DNA of 64,000 bases from Pelagisphaera sp964404745 (GCA_964404745.1 CAYOLG010000002.1:62001-126000); one strand, 5' to 3'. Positions 45,046-54,686 are shown, counted from the stretch's first letter. The notes: generated by a model from the sequence alone, not told the origin. Made by a program: numbers and translations.

Positions 45046-46131
45046 CTACTCGCGATTGGGTCGAGCTACTACGCCACTATACGGTTCGTCGGAGAAAACG
45101 CCGTTTTCTGGTTTCAGTAAAAACTCGTGGCAGATATCGAATAGTTCGCCTTCCGATTGAGCTCTTCGAGCTCGGTAGATAAACTGTCCATCGGGATCCA
45201 CGCCTTGGCCGATGAAATTGAGGAATTTCTTCATCTTGTTCACATGGGCTTTTTCTTTTATCCAAGGCTTTTTCAGTTGGTCGAAAAGCGCTCTTATGTA
45301 GTCATATACACGATACAATTGAACTGGCTTGCTGCGTCCGGTGGACTCGTATTCTCGAATTTGCTGGAAAATCCAGGGATTGCGAATCGCATGTCTTCCG
45401 ATCATGACTCCTGCAGCTCCAGTGAAGTCGATTATTTCGCGGGCCCTTCTCGCGGAGGTCACGTCTCCATTGGCCAACACTGGACAGGACACGGTTTCCA
45501 CGGCCCGTTTAATGGCATCGTAGCGCACGGCGCTTCGGTACATCTCTTTCACGGTTCGGCCGTGGACGCTGAGAAGGTCTACCTTCCATTTGTTGATCAA
45601 TTGCAGAATCGTCTCGAAGTTCTCTTGATCCTCGAATCCGATTCGCATTTTCACCGAGAAGATCCCAGGAATGGCGTTTCTGAGTTCGCCGAGAATGCGA
45701 TCCACTTTGCTGGGCTCGCGCAATAGGCCACCGCCGCATCGCTTTTTGTACACGGTAGGGGCTGGGCAGCCCATATTTAGATCGATTCCAGCGACGGGGT
45801 ATTCGAGCAGTTCAAGGGTCGTTCGTTTGAGGTGATGGATGTCTTCTCCGATCATTTGGGCGAAGATCGGGCGCCCTGTTCTATTTTCGGTAATGGATTC
45901 GAGAATCGGTTTTTCCAAACGCGATTGAACGTGCACGCGAAAGTATTCGGTAAAAAAGTAGTCGGGATTTCCAAATTGGGAGATGACTGACATGAAAGGC
46001 AGGTTGGTGACATCCTGCATTGGGGCCAAAGCGGTGATCGGCTGATCGATCGCGATGGTTGGGGGGAGCTCCCTTGCCGATTCCGTCTGCATGCTGGCTT
46101 GGGAGAAAAGCAGGCATGCCTCGCTATTCAA
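45046..46131 (-). CDS. dus: tRNA-dihydrouridine synthase
   Basis: 361 aa flavoenzyme that reduces uridines in the tRNA D-loop. LAPMQDVTNLPFM, the FMN-binding entry; MIGEDIHHL; GIDLNMGCPAPTVYKKRCGG with the catalytic cysteine; FSVKMRIGFED; LSVHGRTVKEMY; VLANGDVTSARRAREII; GAAGVMIGRHAIRNPWIFQQ. The C-terminal helical tRNA-binding domain is complete. It is the last gene of the minus-strand leuS-lpxI-BFN-dus cluster. ATG 46131 or the later ATG 46092 are both possible starts. Confidence 0.94.
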   Translation of the reverse strand: MNSEACLLFSQASMQTESARELPPTIAIDQPITALAPMQDVTNLPFMSVISQFGNPDYFFTEYFRVHVQSRLEKPILESITENRTGRPIFAQMIGEDIHHLKRTTLELLEYPVAGIDLNMGCPAPTVYKKRCGGGLLREPSKVDRILGELRNAIPGIFSVKMRIGFEDQENFETILQLINKWKVDLLSVHGRTVKEMYRSAVRYDAIKRAVETVSCPVLANGDVTSARRAREIIDFTGAAGVMIGRHAIRNPWIFQQIREYESTGRSKPVQLYRVYDYIRALFDQLKKPWIKEKAHVNKMKKFLNFIGQGVDPDGQFIYRARRAQSEGELFDICHEFLLKPENGVFSDEPYSGVVARPNRE

Positions 46132-46158
46132 GCTTTCTTCAAGCTCGAATGGATAGCA

Positions 46159-46620
46159 TTAGACCTCTTTGTTTCCCTCGTTCTGCTCCTTCAGCACCCG
46201 CTCGAGTATAGGGCTCATGTCATCGACCGAATTGAAAACTTCCTCGGTCGTGAAAATGGGTACTTCATTCTGGAGAGAGAGAACAATCGAATCGCTGGGC
46301 CGGGCATCGAGTTCCAGGATTTTCTTGGCAACCTCGTTTTCCATTTCCACAAAAATGCGGGCGAAAAAGGTGCTTTCCTGAACGTCGTTAATAAGAATTC
46401 TAGTGATTCTGGCATCGAGGCCTTTGAGCATGCTGCTCATAAGGTCGTGGGTTAGCGGCCGTTCTTTTTTCACGCCGTTCAAGGCCATTGAAATGGCGTT
46501 GCCCACACTGTGGTCCACGTAAATGACGTACGCTTTATCTTCATTCCCGAGGAAAACAGCGCACCCGTTAACAGTGGGCATGACTGCTTTTACGGAAACT
46601 GGGACGACGCGAGAACTCAT
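46159..46620 (-). CDS. Bifunctional nuclease family protein (DUF151)
   Basis: About 153 aa from ATG 46620. VVPVSVKAVMPTVNGCAVFLG at the N-terminus, ARITRILINDVQESTFFARI in the middle and LDARPSDSIVLSLQNEVPIF are the BFN signature. In plants and some bacteria members have DNase and RNase activity; here the role is inferred from family only. Longer in-frame starts at 46659 and 46701 exist, but none has a clear Shine-Dalgarno, so the start is uncertain. The acidic C-terminus (EQNEGNKEV) is typical. Confidence 0.86.
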   Translation of the reverse strand: MSSRVVPVSVKAVMPTVNGCAVFLGNEDKAYVIYVDHSVGNAISMALNGVKKERPLTHDLMSSMLKGLDARITRILINDVQESTFFARIFVEMENEVAKKILELDARPSDSIVLSLQNEVPIFTTEEVFNSVDDMSPILERVLKEQNEGNKEV

Positions 46621-46732
46621 GGATAATTGCTTGGCTAAAAATGGAGGGCGAGTTGCCATGGGGCAAACCAATTGAGGAATCGTCTCCGATCCCCGGCACA
46701 TTAAATTATAAATCGAATTACTTTTGCCGGTC

Positions 46733-47578
46733 TCAGAATCCCATCAATTGGATCTTCGAGGCTTCCGCCTCCGCGAGGGTTTTAGCTTTTTCGAGTATAA
46801 TAACACAGTCCGCTTTCAAGAGAGCTGTTTTGATGCCGGCTTCCCTCATTGTTTCCAGGGTGCGAAGACCAAATACGGGCACGTCGAACCGAAAGTCCTG
46901 CTCGTTTTTCACGGTTTTGACGAACACGAGTTGATCAGTCTTGAATTCCCCAGCCCGTCGCAACATTGGATCGGTCCCCTCGAAAGCCTCGACGGCGAGC
47001 ACGGTTCCCTTGCGGACGACTACGCCTTGACCGATGTCTAGTCGGGCTACTTCTTGGGCAATGTGGATGCCATGCTCCAGGTAAGTGTCTTCGACTTTCT
47101 CGAATTGACTCGTGATGGGCCCTTTGGTGGCTAGCTCATCGTCAAGGAATGCCCGGGCGTCGATCGCTGTCTGGCCGTTTTGGGAAAGCGCGTCGGCGAT
47201 CGCCCCAAAAATCGTGCCAGCGTTCTTGCGCTTAAGTTTTACCAATAGACTGGCTGCTTTCAGATCCGGCTTTAGACCGCGGAACAGTTTGCCCGGCTTT
47301 ACCTGGCCTGCCGCGATCGTATAGCGGCAATTGAATGTTCTCAGGGCCCGGAGCCATTTGCCAATTTGTCCCACGTTGATGCGGACGCGTTCGTTCTCTG
47401 GAAAAGATTCGTAGAGTTCTTCGGTCGCCTCTTCCTCGAATGCGATGAGTCGCATGCGGATGCCTTTGGCGCGGGCCCGATCTGCCACCAGTTTTGGGTA
47501 GACGCCTCGCCCGGCGATCAATCCGACTGGCTGAGAGCGATCAAAATCCGGAGGCAAATAGCGCGAAAGAGAGTCCAT
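46733..47578 (-). CDS. lpxI: UDP-2,3-diacylglucosamine diphosphatase LpxI
   Basis: 281 aa, the LpxI (DUF1009) form of the lipid A hydrolase that makes lipid X from UDP-diacylglucosamine. VGLIAGRGVYPKLVADRARA at the N-terminus; TIAAGQVKPGKLF; GQGVVVRKGTVLAVEAFEGTD, given here as its core VRKGTVLAVEAFEGTD; MLRRAGEF; DVPVFGLRTLETMREAGI. It indicates the organism makes lipopolysaccharide. It lies between leuS (61 bp) and the DUF151 gene on the same strand. Confidence 0.93.
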   Translation of the reverse strand: MDSLSRYLPPDFDRSQPVGLIAGRGVYPKLVADRARAKGIRMRLIAFEEEATEELYESFPENERVRINVGQIGKWLRALRTFNCRYTIAAGQVKPGKLFRGLKPDLKAASLLVKLKRKNAGTIFGAIADALSQNGQTAIDARAFLDDELATKGPITSQFEKVEDTYLEHGIHIAQEVARLDIGQGVVVRKGTVLAVEAFEGTDPMLRRAGEFKTDQLVFVKTVKNEQDFRFDVPVFGLRTLETMREAGIKTALLKADCVIILEKAKTLAEAEASKIQLMGF

Positions 47579-47639
47579 TTTAGGAATGCGAGGGCGATCG
47601 GCAGTCGAGAGCCTCCTGCCATAGCGGCGTTTCAGCGGA

Positions 47640-50210
47640 TCAGTTAGCGACGATGTTGATGATTTTCCCGGGAACGAAAATCGCCTTCCGGATCGTCTTT
47701 CCCTCTATTTGGGCAATGACGCGAGGCTCTGCCTTGGCGAGAGCCAGTACATCCTCTTCGGTGGCCGATTTCGAGACGAGGGCCTGTCCGCGGAATTTCC
47801 CGTTTACCTGGAAGACGATTTTCACTTCCGACGTTTCCAGCTTGGAGGCATCTACTTCGGGCCACGGGGCGTAGCACACAGATGGCGTTTCGCCTAAGCG
47901 GACCCAAAGCTCCTCGCAAATATGGGGCGCGAGGGGGGCCAGCAATTTGACAAAACACTTGGCGGTGGCCGGACTCATAGTTTCGCGGGTCTGCAGGTGA
48001 TTCACGAGAATCATCAGTTGGGATATCGCCGTATTGAAGTTGAGGCGATCGAGATCTTGGGTGACTTTCTGGATCGAATGGTTTAAGAGAGACAATGTTT
48101 CTTCGCCGTCTTTTGCTTCGTCGCTGATTTTTGGATTCAGGTTTCCATCCTTGCCAACAATTTCTCGCCAGACTTTTCCGAGAAAGCGGTTGATGCCCCC
48201 GATTCCTTTCGAGTTCCATGGCTTGCGGGCTTCCAAAGGCCCGAGAAACATCAAGTGCAAGCGCAGCGTGTCTACTCCGTACTCGCTGACAACTTCCACT
48301 GGGTCGACTCCATTGCCGGCGCTTTTGGATATCTTCTTCCCATCCTCTCCAAGCAGCATGCCTTGATGAAAAAGCTTGGTGAAGGGCTCTTTTGTCGGAA
48401 CGAGCCCCTCGTCATAGAGAACCTTGTGCCAGAAACGCGAATACAAAAGATGGAGTACGGCGTGCTCCTGGCCGCCGATATAGAGGTCGGGAGCCTTCCA
48501 ATAGGAGAGCGATTCTCGGGACGCGAGTTCCTCGACGTTGTCCGGATCCATGTAGCGAAGGTAGTACCAGCAGGATCCGGCCCATTGTGGCATAGTATTG
48601 GTCTCTCGGGTGGCCCGTATCCAACTTTCTCCACTCGGTTTGTCGGATGATGCCGGCACAAATTCGCCGGTTTCGAAGTTATACCAGATCTCGAGCCAGT
48701 CGGTGACGTTCTTCAGCGGGCTTTCTCCGGTCCCAGCCGGTTTGTAGGATTCTACTTCAGGCAGTTTGAGCGGCAGAGAGGCAGGGGGGACAGGCAAGGC
48801 GTAGCGTTCGCCATTTTCGTCAGTGAAGCTGACGGGAGTTTCGGGAAGCCATTCGTCCAGGACTCTGCTGTCGACGGCTTTTTGGTAGTCCTCTTTGGTT
48901 ACCCAAGCTATAGGGAAAGGCTCGCCCCAGTAGCGCTGCCTTGAAAAGAGCCAGTCGCGAAGCTTGTACTGAACGCTTTCCTCGCCCAAGCCTGCTGCAC
49001 CGAGTTTTTGAGTGATGCGAACGATGCCATCTTTCGACAAAAGCCCATCGAACTCTCCTGAGTTCATCAACTTGCCATCCCCGATGTAGGGGAGCGATTC
49101 GCCGCTAGGCCCTTCTATAACCTGAACGATTGGGAGATCGAACTGCTGGGCGAATTCAAAATCGCGTTCGTCGTGGGCGGGAACGGCCATGATAGCGCCG
49201 GTCCCGTAGCTTATGAGTACGTAGTCGGCGACCCAGATGGGAACTCGTTTTCCTGTCAGTGGATGGATGGCATGCGTCCCGGTGAATACGCCCGTCTTTT
49301 CTTTGGCCAGATCCGTCCGTTCGAGATCGCTCTTGGCGGCGGCCGATTCGACATAGCTGGCGACCGCTTCCCGTTGAGTCTCGCTTGTGATTTTTTCCAC
49401 TAGCGGGTGTTCGGGAGCAATAACCATGTAGGTAGCTCCCATCAGGGTATCAGGTCGGGTGGTGTAGATCTCCAGAGCTTCGTTTGCGTTCTCGATGGCG
49501 AAACGGGCGGTGGCGCCTTTCGATTTACCAATCCACTCTTGTTGCATCTTTTTGGTGGATGCCGGCCAATCCACTCCTTCAAGATCTTCGAGCAATCGAT
49601 TGGCGTAGGCCGTAATCCGGAGCACCCATTGTCGCAAGCTGCGCCTGACTACTGGATGATTGCCACGTTCGGAACGTCCATCGATTACTTCTTCGTTGGC
49701 CAAGACGGTCAAGAGCTCTTCGCACCACCAGACAGGGCGCTTGTCGACGTAAGCGAGCCCTCGTTTAAAAAGGAGCAAGAAGATCCACTGAGTCCATCGG
49801 TAGTAGTTGGGATCGGTGGTGTCGACTTCCCTATCGTAGTCGAATGAGAATCCGAGAGACTTCAACTGATTCCGAAAGTGGTTGATTCGCTCGATGGAAG
49901 TTTTGCGCGGATGAGCGCCAGTCTTGATGGCGTACTGCTCGGTCGGCAGCCCGAAGGCATCCCATCCAATTGGGTGCAAAACGTTTTTTCCTTTGGCCCG
50001 TTGGTAGCGTGCGACAATGTCGGAACCTGTGTATCCCAGAGGGTGCCCAATGTGGAGACCGGTTCCGGAAGGATAGGGAAACATATCCAGGACGTAATAC
50101 TTCTCCTTGGAGGCGTCATCGTGAGTGGCGAAGGTCTTTTCGTCTTCCCAACGCTTTTGCCAGGCGGGTTCGATCTCCGAGAAACGATAATCTGGGCTAT
50201 TTGCGGCCAT
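47640..50210 (-). CDS. leuS: Leucyl-tRNA synthetase
   Basis: 856 aa, charges tRNA-Leu. Class I signatures: HIGH-type GLHIGHPLGY at residues 51-60, and KMSKS-type GKKISKSAGN near residue 615. The editing (CP1) domain is present (ARFAIENANEALEIYTTRPD, FAQQFDLPIVQVI). The frame is clean. It heads a probable operon leuS-lpxI-BFN-dus; the spacer upstream (50211-50582) holds no other convincing gene. Confidence 0.97.
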   Translation of the reverse strand: MAANSPDYRFSEIEPAWQKRWEDEKTFATHDDASKEKYYVLDMFPYPSGTGLHIGHPLGYTGSDIVARYQRAKGKNVLHPIGWDAFGLPTEQYAIKTGAHPRKTSIERINHFRNQLKSLGFSFDYDREVDTTDPNYYRWTQWIFLLLFKRGLAYVDKRPVWWCEELLTVLANEEVIDGRSERGNHPVVRRSLRQWVLRITAYANRLLEDLEGVDWPASTKKMQQEWIGKSKGATARFAIENANEALEIYTTRPDTLMGATYMVIAPEHPLVEKITSETQREAVASYVESAAAKSDLERTDLAKEKTGVFTGTHAIHPLTGKRVPIWVADYVLISYGTGAIMAVPAHDERDFEFAQQFDLPIVQVIEGPSGESLPYIGDGKLMNSGEFDGLLSKDGIVRITQKLGAAGLGEESVQYKLRDWLFSRQRYWGEPFPIAWVTKEDYQKAVDSRVLDEWLPETPVSFTDENGERYALPVPPASLPLKLPEVESYKPAGTGESPLKNVTDWLEIWYNFETGEFVPASSDKPSGESWIRATRETNTMPQWAGSCWYYLRYMDPDNVEELASRESLSYWKAPDLYIGGQEHAVLHLLYSRFWHKVLYDEGLVPTKEPFTKLFHQGMLLGEDGKKISKSAGNGVDPVEVVSEYGVDTLRLHLMFLGPLEARKPWNSKGIGGINRFLGKVWREIVGKDGNLNPKISDEAKDGEETLSLLNHSIQKVTQDLDRLNFNTAISQLMILVNHLQTRETMSPATAKCFVKLLAPLAPHICEELWVRLGETPSVCYAPWPEVDASKLETSEVKIVFQVNGKFRGQALVSKSATEEDVLALAKAEPRVIAQIEGKTIRKAIFVPGKIINIVAN

Positions 50211-50582
50211 TTTTAAAAAAGGTGGGCACTGTTGGAGAAAAAGTGACTTCCGTCAATCACCCAAGAGCTTAACGGCATCCTTAGAAAGGACACCCGTTTG
50301 CAGCCATTTTCGTTCTCCGGACGCTTCTGCCGGCGAGGTCGACTCAAGCGGCGCGGCGCCATTACACCCTGATCTCTATGGCATCATGGAAATTCGGTGG
50401 GCGCATGGGGATCGCTTGTATACTACCGAACTAGGCAAGATAGGCAATTCTCCCGCTCGCTGTGTCGGCCAACTTGATTGGGTTACCTTGAAGGAAGCGC
50501 GCAAGCGAGCGAATCAACGAGGGCCCATTCCAGCAAAACAATTGCTCGCAAGGGAGCCTCCTACATTAATCGTGGCTCCAGA
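50211..50582. other. Spacer between leuS and the P-loop ATPase gene
   Basis: About 370 bp. A plus-strand frame 50386-50586 (66 codons, ATG) ends 4 bp into the ATPase gene's 3' end. Its product (MEIRWAHGDRLYTTELGKIG and onward) has no family that I recognise, and it lacks a Shine-Dalgarno. It may be chance or a small orphan gene. Confidence 0.3.
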
Positions 50583-52586
50583 CTAAACGTAGTTGTACTC
50601 GAGCTCTTCCTTGGCGATTGCGATTTCCCGCTGCAGACCGTCGTAGGCAGTTTGATTTTCCTGCATACGACGGATGAGCTCATTGTTTTTACGTTTTAAA
50701 TACTCGGGGGAACCTTTGATCTGGGCAAGTTTGTGGTAGCGCTTGGCGGCCGCCTGTAATCTCCATCCGGGAGCGAGCGCCAAGGCGGATATGGTTGCCA
50801 CGCCACTAGCTACAAAGGCCAAGAGGCTGATGGGCGTCTCCAGCGAGACCCCGGCAAGCATGGATCCGACTGCAAGCAGCACGAGCAAGCTGATGTAGAG
50901 GCCGTTTTTCCCTCTCACGAGCTGGGGATCGGGCTCGTTCGGAATCAGGGTTCCATTCTTCTTAAACCGCTTTATCAATATGGTTACCTGAGTGTGTTGG
51001 GCCTGGATTACGTGTAGACGTTCTAGCAAGACAGTGAGGGAATTGCCGAGATCCTGCAGCTTGTTCTGCAGATAGGTCTCCCGGTCCTCCCATATCCTGG
51101 CCGCCCTTTGGTAGATTGCGTGCGATCCTTGGTGGCAGAGATTGTTCGCTGTGGTTTTTAGGTCTTGTCCTAGTACGCCGGATACATGAGTGAACCGTTT
51201 TCTTGCGGCAAAGTAGCATTCCTTTTCCCTCAGAAGGGCCGAAATTTCCTCGGTATTTTCTCCAAACAAGGCATCGTGCCTGTCGCCATCGATCCATTCG
51301 AGTCCGGATAAGAGATATAGACGAGAGCGATCGGCGTGGGAAGGGACATTGCGAACGAGGCGGGCATAAGGGAGCCATCGTTGTTCGGCCTCCCGAAAGT
51401 TGGGGCTTTCCTCAATGGAATTGATGGCGGCCAGCCGTACGCTGTCGTCGAGTCGCAGCCCTTTGCCGGTTTGCTCGGGAGCTATCGAACCGGGTAGGCC
51501 AGAGAGCCAGCGAATCGCTTCACTTGAACGCCCTGGACCTAAGATGGCGTCCAATTCGTCGGCATAGATCGATTCCGGAAGCGAGCAAATAGCGAGCTTT
51601 TCGCGAGCATCCTTTGGCAGGGAGGCAACGCGCTCTCTCGCCATTTCGATAGATTGGCGGCTGATGGCTCGCGTCGTCAGCTCTTCAGCCGCTTTCACGG
51701 TCTCTTCTGGATAGCCCAGCCCCCTGACGAATACGAATTTAGCCTCCTCCTGTGAGCAGCCTTTATCCATGGCGAAATCGATTACGGACTCGATCCCCGC
51801 TGGCCCCAGTTCGAAGTCGGCCACGAGCGTGTCCCATTCTCCCCAAGTTCGTTCAGCGGCATGAAAGGCATACGTCTCTCCCGTCTCCTCCACGACAACG
51901 AGGTTTCTTCTGTGTGGGCCTTTGGTGGCGGCTGGGATAACATAATCGCGAAACCAATCCCGAACGGATCCTGATAGCGTGTCATCATTTTCTAGATGGA
52001 GCAGAACGAGGTCCGCGCCCATGGATTGCAAGGGCAAGGCGTCTAAAAATGCTTCTGCTTGATTTCCAGCCCTATTGTTGCCGAGACCGACGGATACCTC
52101 GATATCTTCGCGAATGAAGTTTGTTCGACCTACCGATGCGGAGGCAGCGGCATTCACGTAGGGCTTTTTGTTTTCCGCGATACCCGAGTGGGTAATTAGC
52201 AGCGAGTCGTCGGATCGTATGGGATCGATTTTGCCTTTTTGGGAGTCTTCGAGGCGTTTGGAGACGGCTTCTTCCATGTCAGGATTTTGAGGGAAGCGCA
52301 CCCCTTGGCTGCAGGCCGCGACGAATTCCTGGGGAGTGTCGATGGATGGGTCCGCTTTCGGGGTGATCCAAACGATTTTCTTTTTCGCCATGAAATCGGA
52401 TTCGCGAAGGGATTTGAGGAAGGTTGTCTTTCCGACTCCGTTAGATCCGTAAAGGTTGACGACTCTGAGAGAACTGAGCGTGAATTCCTCGAGGGGAAGC
52501 ATACCGAAAAAAGTCCGAACCGCCTCGATCCGAGGGATGAGATCTTCGGGTGTGTCTATCACCAGTTCCTGAGCGCTTTCGTTCAT
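50583..52586 (-). CDS. Membrane-anchored P-loop ATPase of unknown function (STAND-like architecture)
   Basis: 667 aa. Walker A GSNGVGKTT at residues 47-55 begins the NTPase domain; LVLLHLENDD and NLVVVEETGE are hydrophobic strands that could include Walker B. After it come a helical middle with winged-helix-like stretches (REKLAICSLPESIYADELDA; IRWLSGLPGSIAPEQTG), TPR-like helices, a coiled coil (LQDLGNSLTVLLERLHVIQA), two adjacent membrane segments (LYISLLVLLAVGSMLAGV and ISLLAFVASGVATISAL) near residues 560-600, and a charged C-terminal coiled coil. The order resembles STAND or NACHT-type signalling ATPases turned to the membrane, but no named effector domain is seen. Stands alone. I cannot assign a function. 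Confidence 0.75.
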   Translation of the reverse strand: MNESAQELVIDTPEDLIPRIEAVRTFFGMLPLEEFTLSSLRVVNLYGSNGVGKTTFLKSLRESDFMAKKKIVWITPKADPSIDTPQEFVAACSQGVRFPQNPDMEEAVSKRLEDSQKGKIDPIRSDDSLLITHSGIAENKKPYVNAAASASVGRTNFIREDIEVSVGLGNNRAGNQAEAFLDALPLQSMGADLVLLHLENDDTLSGSVRDWFRDYVIPAATKGPHRRNLVVVEETGETYAFHAAERTWGEWDTLVADFELGPAGIESVIDFAMDKGCSQEEAKFVFVRGLGYPEETVKAAEELTTRAISRQSIEMARERVASLPKDAREKLAICSLPESIYADELDAILGPGRSSEAIRWLSGLPGSIAPEQTGKGLRLDDSVRLAAINSIEESPNFREAEQRWLPYARLVRNVPSHADRSRLYLLSGLEWIDGDRHDALFGENTEEISALLREKECYFAARKRFTHVSGVLGQDLKTTANNLCHQGSHAIYQRAARIWEDRETYLQNKLQDLGNSLTVLLERLHVIQAQHTQVTILIKRFKKNGTLIPNEPDPQLVRGKNGLYISLLVLLAVGSMLAGVSLETPISLLAFVASGVATISALALAPGWRLQAAAKRYHKLAQIKGSPEYLKRKNNELIRRMQENQTAYDGLQREIAIAKEELEYNYV

Positions 52587-52688
52587 CGCCTATAGGTGGC
52601 ATATACTAGGCCACAAAGCGAATCGGCTCGATATAGGGAAGAGTTGAGGTTGCCCGCCAGTATGCACAAAAGTTTTACAGTTGAAATG

Positions 52689-52756
52689 GGTAGCGGGCGA
52701 TCTCCGAGCGCCCACTTTCAGTAGGGGCCATCGGCGCTCGGAGATCGCTCGCTACC
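52689..52756. repeat. Imperfect inverted repeat, REP-like palindromic element
   Basis: Arms of 24 bp, GGTAGCGGGCGATCTCCGAG-CGCC at 52689-52712 and its complement at 52733-52756, match at 23 of 24 positions; the loop is 20 nt. It lies in the 250-bp spacer between the P-loop ATPase and the broken ATP-grasp gene. The first 15 bases also occur once at 63285-63299. The form is that of REP/BIME elements; alternatively it could end a transcript, but no U-tract follows. Confidence 0.75.
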
Positions 52757-52841
52757 TTTAGAATGGCCTGGTGTCCTAACGCGGGAATCGCTACTTAGAG
52801 AGATTCGCCATTGGATCGGGAAAGTCGAAGAGGGCGTCGCG

Positions 52842-53764
52842 CTAGCACATCATGTACAGCCCGTCTGTCCATTGGGCAAAGGCCTTTAATTCCTGCTGGT
52901 CGATGTATTCCTGAACAAGCCACTCGATAAAGCGCCCGCCAGCTTTGTCGGCGATTGGAAAGCCTCCGCCGAGCCTGGGATTGATTTCAATGACTTCGAG
53001 GCTACTGGATTCCTCTTCATAGAAGACCTGTACATTGATTGGCCCGCGGGCTCCTTCAAGTGCAGAACCGATGGAATAAGAAAGATCCAGCAGAGCAGGA
53101 ATTCGAACGGCTGTGGCTTTAACGGACTCGTCGCTTTGAACCGAGGTCCTCTGATGCGGTATGGAGCAGATGCAAGTTTCGTCTCGAGATAGTTAGCTGT
53201 TAATCGTGTACTCGGCTCCTTGTGCGATCCGCTGTCCCAGATTCCCGACGCAGCGGGTTAAGTCCGACAACTGATCGAGTCGATCGACGACATGGATTCC
53301 AGAACTGGGCGATCCGCCAATGGGCTTGGCAATGAAAGGCAGATGTTCTTCGGCAATTTTGATAGAATTGGAGTCCAAGGGGAACGAAAAGGGGTGGGAA
53401 AGCCGTGATTTTCGAGGAATTCGTAGGTCTTCAATTTATTGGTACAAATCGAAATAGTCGCTTCTGATGATATGGCGATGTGAACACCGTTTTCCTTGAA
53501 TTCGCTCTGGGCTTCGGCAAGCGGTCCGAGGTCGCTGTGTCTCGCAGGTATGACCAGCCTGATCTTGTTGGCTAGGCAATAGTCGAGCAAAGAGCCGGTC
53601 CAGTGGGTTTCTTCCATAACGATTGCCTGGAATCGATCGACGGCATGGCGAGTCGACACGTTGGATTGGCTATCTACCGCATGAAGCGTGGCGCCAAGCC
53701 TTCTCGCTGACAGAGCCGCTATGCGGGGAAGGGCCACCTTGCTGCCAGGAGAAAGTAGTAGAAG
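52842..53764 (-). pseudogene. Broken ATP-grasp protein
   Basis: Remnant of a roughly 300-codon carboxylate-amine ligase of the carbamoyl-phosphate-synthase-like ATP-grasp family. In order: LLLLSPGSKVALPRIAALSA (no start codon; the first codons read TAA ATA ACC), RFQAIVMEETHW, VIPARHSDLGPLAEA, TNKLKTYEFLENHGFPTPF, FIAKPIGGSPSSGIHVV, EYTINS, then after a TAA at 53193-53195 in the same frame LSRDETCICSIPHQR, LEGARGPINVQVFYEEE, and EINPRLGGGFPIADKAGG. A one-base shift near 53375 (CCCCTTTT run) separates the first two parts. Lesions: lost start, one frameshift, one nonsense. The substrate of the original enzyme is unknown. Confidence 0.88.
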
Positions 53765-53821
53765 GCCGGTTATTTAGGGAGCTTGATTAGGGGAAGAGCT
53801 TCTGTGCTACCCGAGATTGTT

Positions 53822-53854
53822 TAAAAAAAGTGGCTCTCCTGCGGAGAGCCACTT
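53822..53854 (-). terminator. Intrinsic terminator of the flagellin gene
   Basis: An 11-bp stem AGTGGCTCTCC (53829-53839) and GGAGAGCCACT (53843-53853) with a 3-nt loop. A run of As at 53823-53829 reads as Us on the minus strand. It begins 23 bp after the flagellin stop. Confidence 0.92.
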
Positions 53855-53876
53855 GAAGAATTTGGATGAGTCGGAA

Positions 53877-54686
53877 TTACGCAAGCAATTGCAGAGCAAT
53901 CGCACTGGAAGCATTCGCTTGGCCAAGCATAGCGGAGCCGGCCTGAACGAGGATGCTGGCGCGGGCCAACTGAGCCGATTCGGTGGCGACGTCCACATCG
54001 ATGATGCGGCTGTTAGCAGCTTCGAGGTTTTGCTTGTTGATCGTAAGCATTTCCGATGCGAAGGACAGCTGGCTCGATTGAGCTCCGTTTTCAGCACGAA
54101 GAGTAGCAACGTTTTCAATTGCAGTCGTCAGCTGAGCGAGCGTGAAGTCACCCAAGTCGGTGGCGCCTGTTACAGCAGTAACCGCGTTGCCTAAAGCAGC
54201 TTGGTTAATGTCGACGGTGCCTGCTCCATCTTCGGTAGTGCCAACGGCAAGTGTAGAGGCGGAAGCCCCTGCGGTGAAGAGGGAGACTCCATTGAACGTT
54301 TCGCTAGAGATAGCGGTAAGCTGCGCTTTCAAAGCGTCGAATTCCGTATCGTAATTAGCGATGTCCGTAGAGTTTTTGGTGACGTCGGCCGCAAGCGTCT
54401 TCAACTCAGACATGCGGTCGAGGATTTTACCAGCTGTTTGAAAGCCACCGTCTTGTGTCTGTAGAAACGACCGCGCATTGGCCAAGTTCGTGCTTACCGC
54501 ATCAGTACGCTTGATGGCGGCGCTCAGTTTCATGGATACTGCGAGTCCCCCTGCATCGTCGGCAGGAGAAGTTATCTTTAGACCGCTAGACAAGCGGTTT
54601 AGGCTCTGCTGCAGCATGGCGTTGCTGCGGTTGAGGTTGTTTGTCGCAGCGGTGGCTGCGGAATTTGTGTTTATTGTAACTGACAT
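53877..54686 (-). CDS. fliC: Flagellin
   Basis: 269 aa, the filament subunit. The N-terminal domain has INTNSAATAATNNLNRSNAM, SLNRLSSGLKITSPADDAGG and AVSMKLSAAIKRTDAV; the C-terminal domain has NGAQSSQLSFASEMLTINKQ, NLEAANSRIIDVDVATESAQ, LARASILVQAGSAMLGQANA. The variable middle is short, so this is a small flagellin. AAGGATG upstream of ATG 54686 is a good Shine-Dalgarno. Downstream there is a strong terminator. A second, broken flagellin gene lies 570 bp upstream on the same strand. No sigma-28 box was found for this gene. Confidence 0.96.
   Translation of the reverse strand: MSVTINTNSAATAATNNLNRSNAMLQQSLNRLSSGLKITSPADDAGGLAVSMKLSAAIKRTDAVSTNLANARSFLQTQDGGFQTAGKILDRMSELKTLAADVTKNSTDIANYDTEFDALKAQLTAISSETFNGVSLFTAGASASTLAVGTTEDGAGTVDINQAALGNAVTAVTGATDLGDFTLAQLTTAIENVATLRAENGAQSSQLSFASEMLTINKQNLEAANSRIIDVDVATESAQLARASILVQAGSAMLGQANASSAIALQLLA

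Noticed and set aside
50583..52586. Calling the P-loop ATPase an antiphage defence gene.
   Set aside because: No effector domain, no defence neighbours and no mobile-element context.
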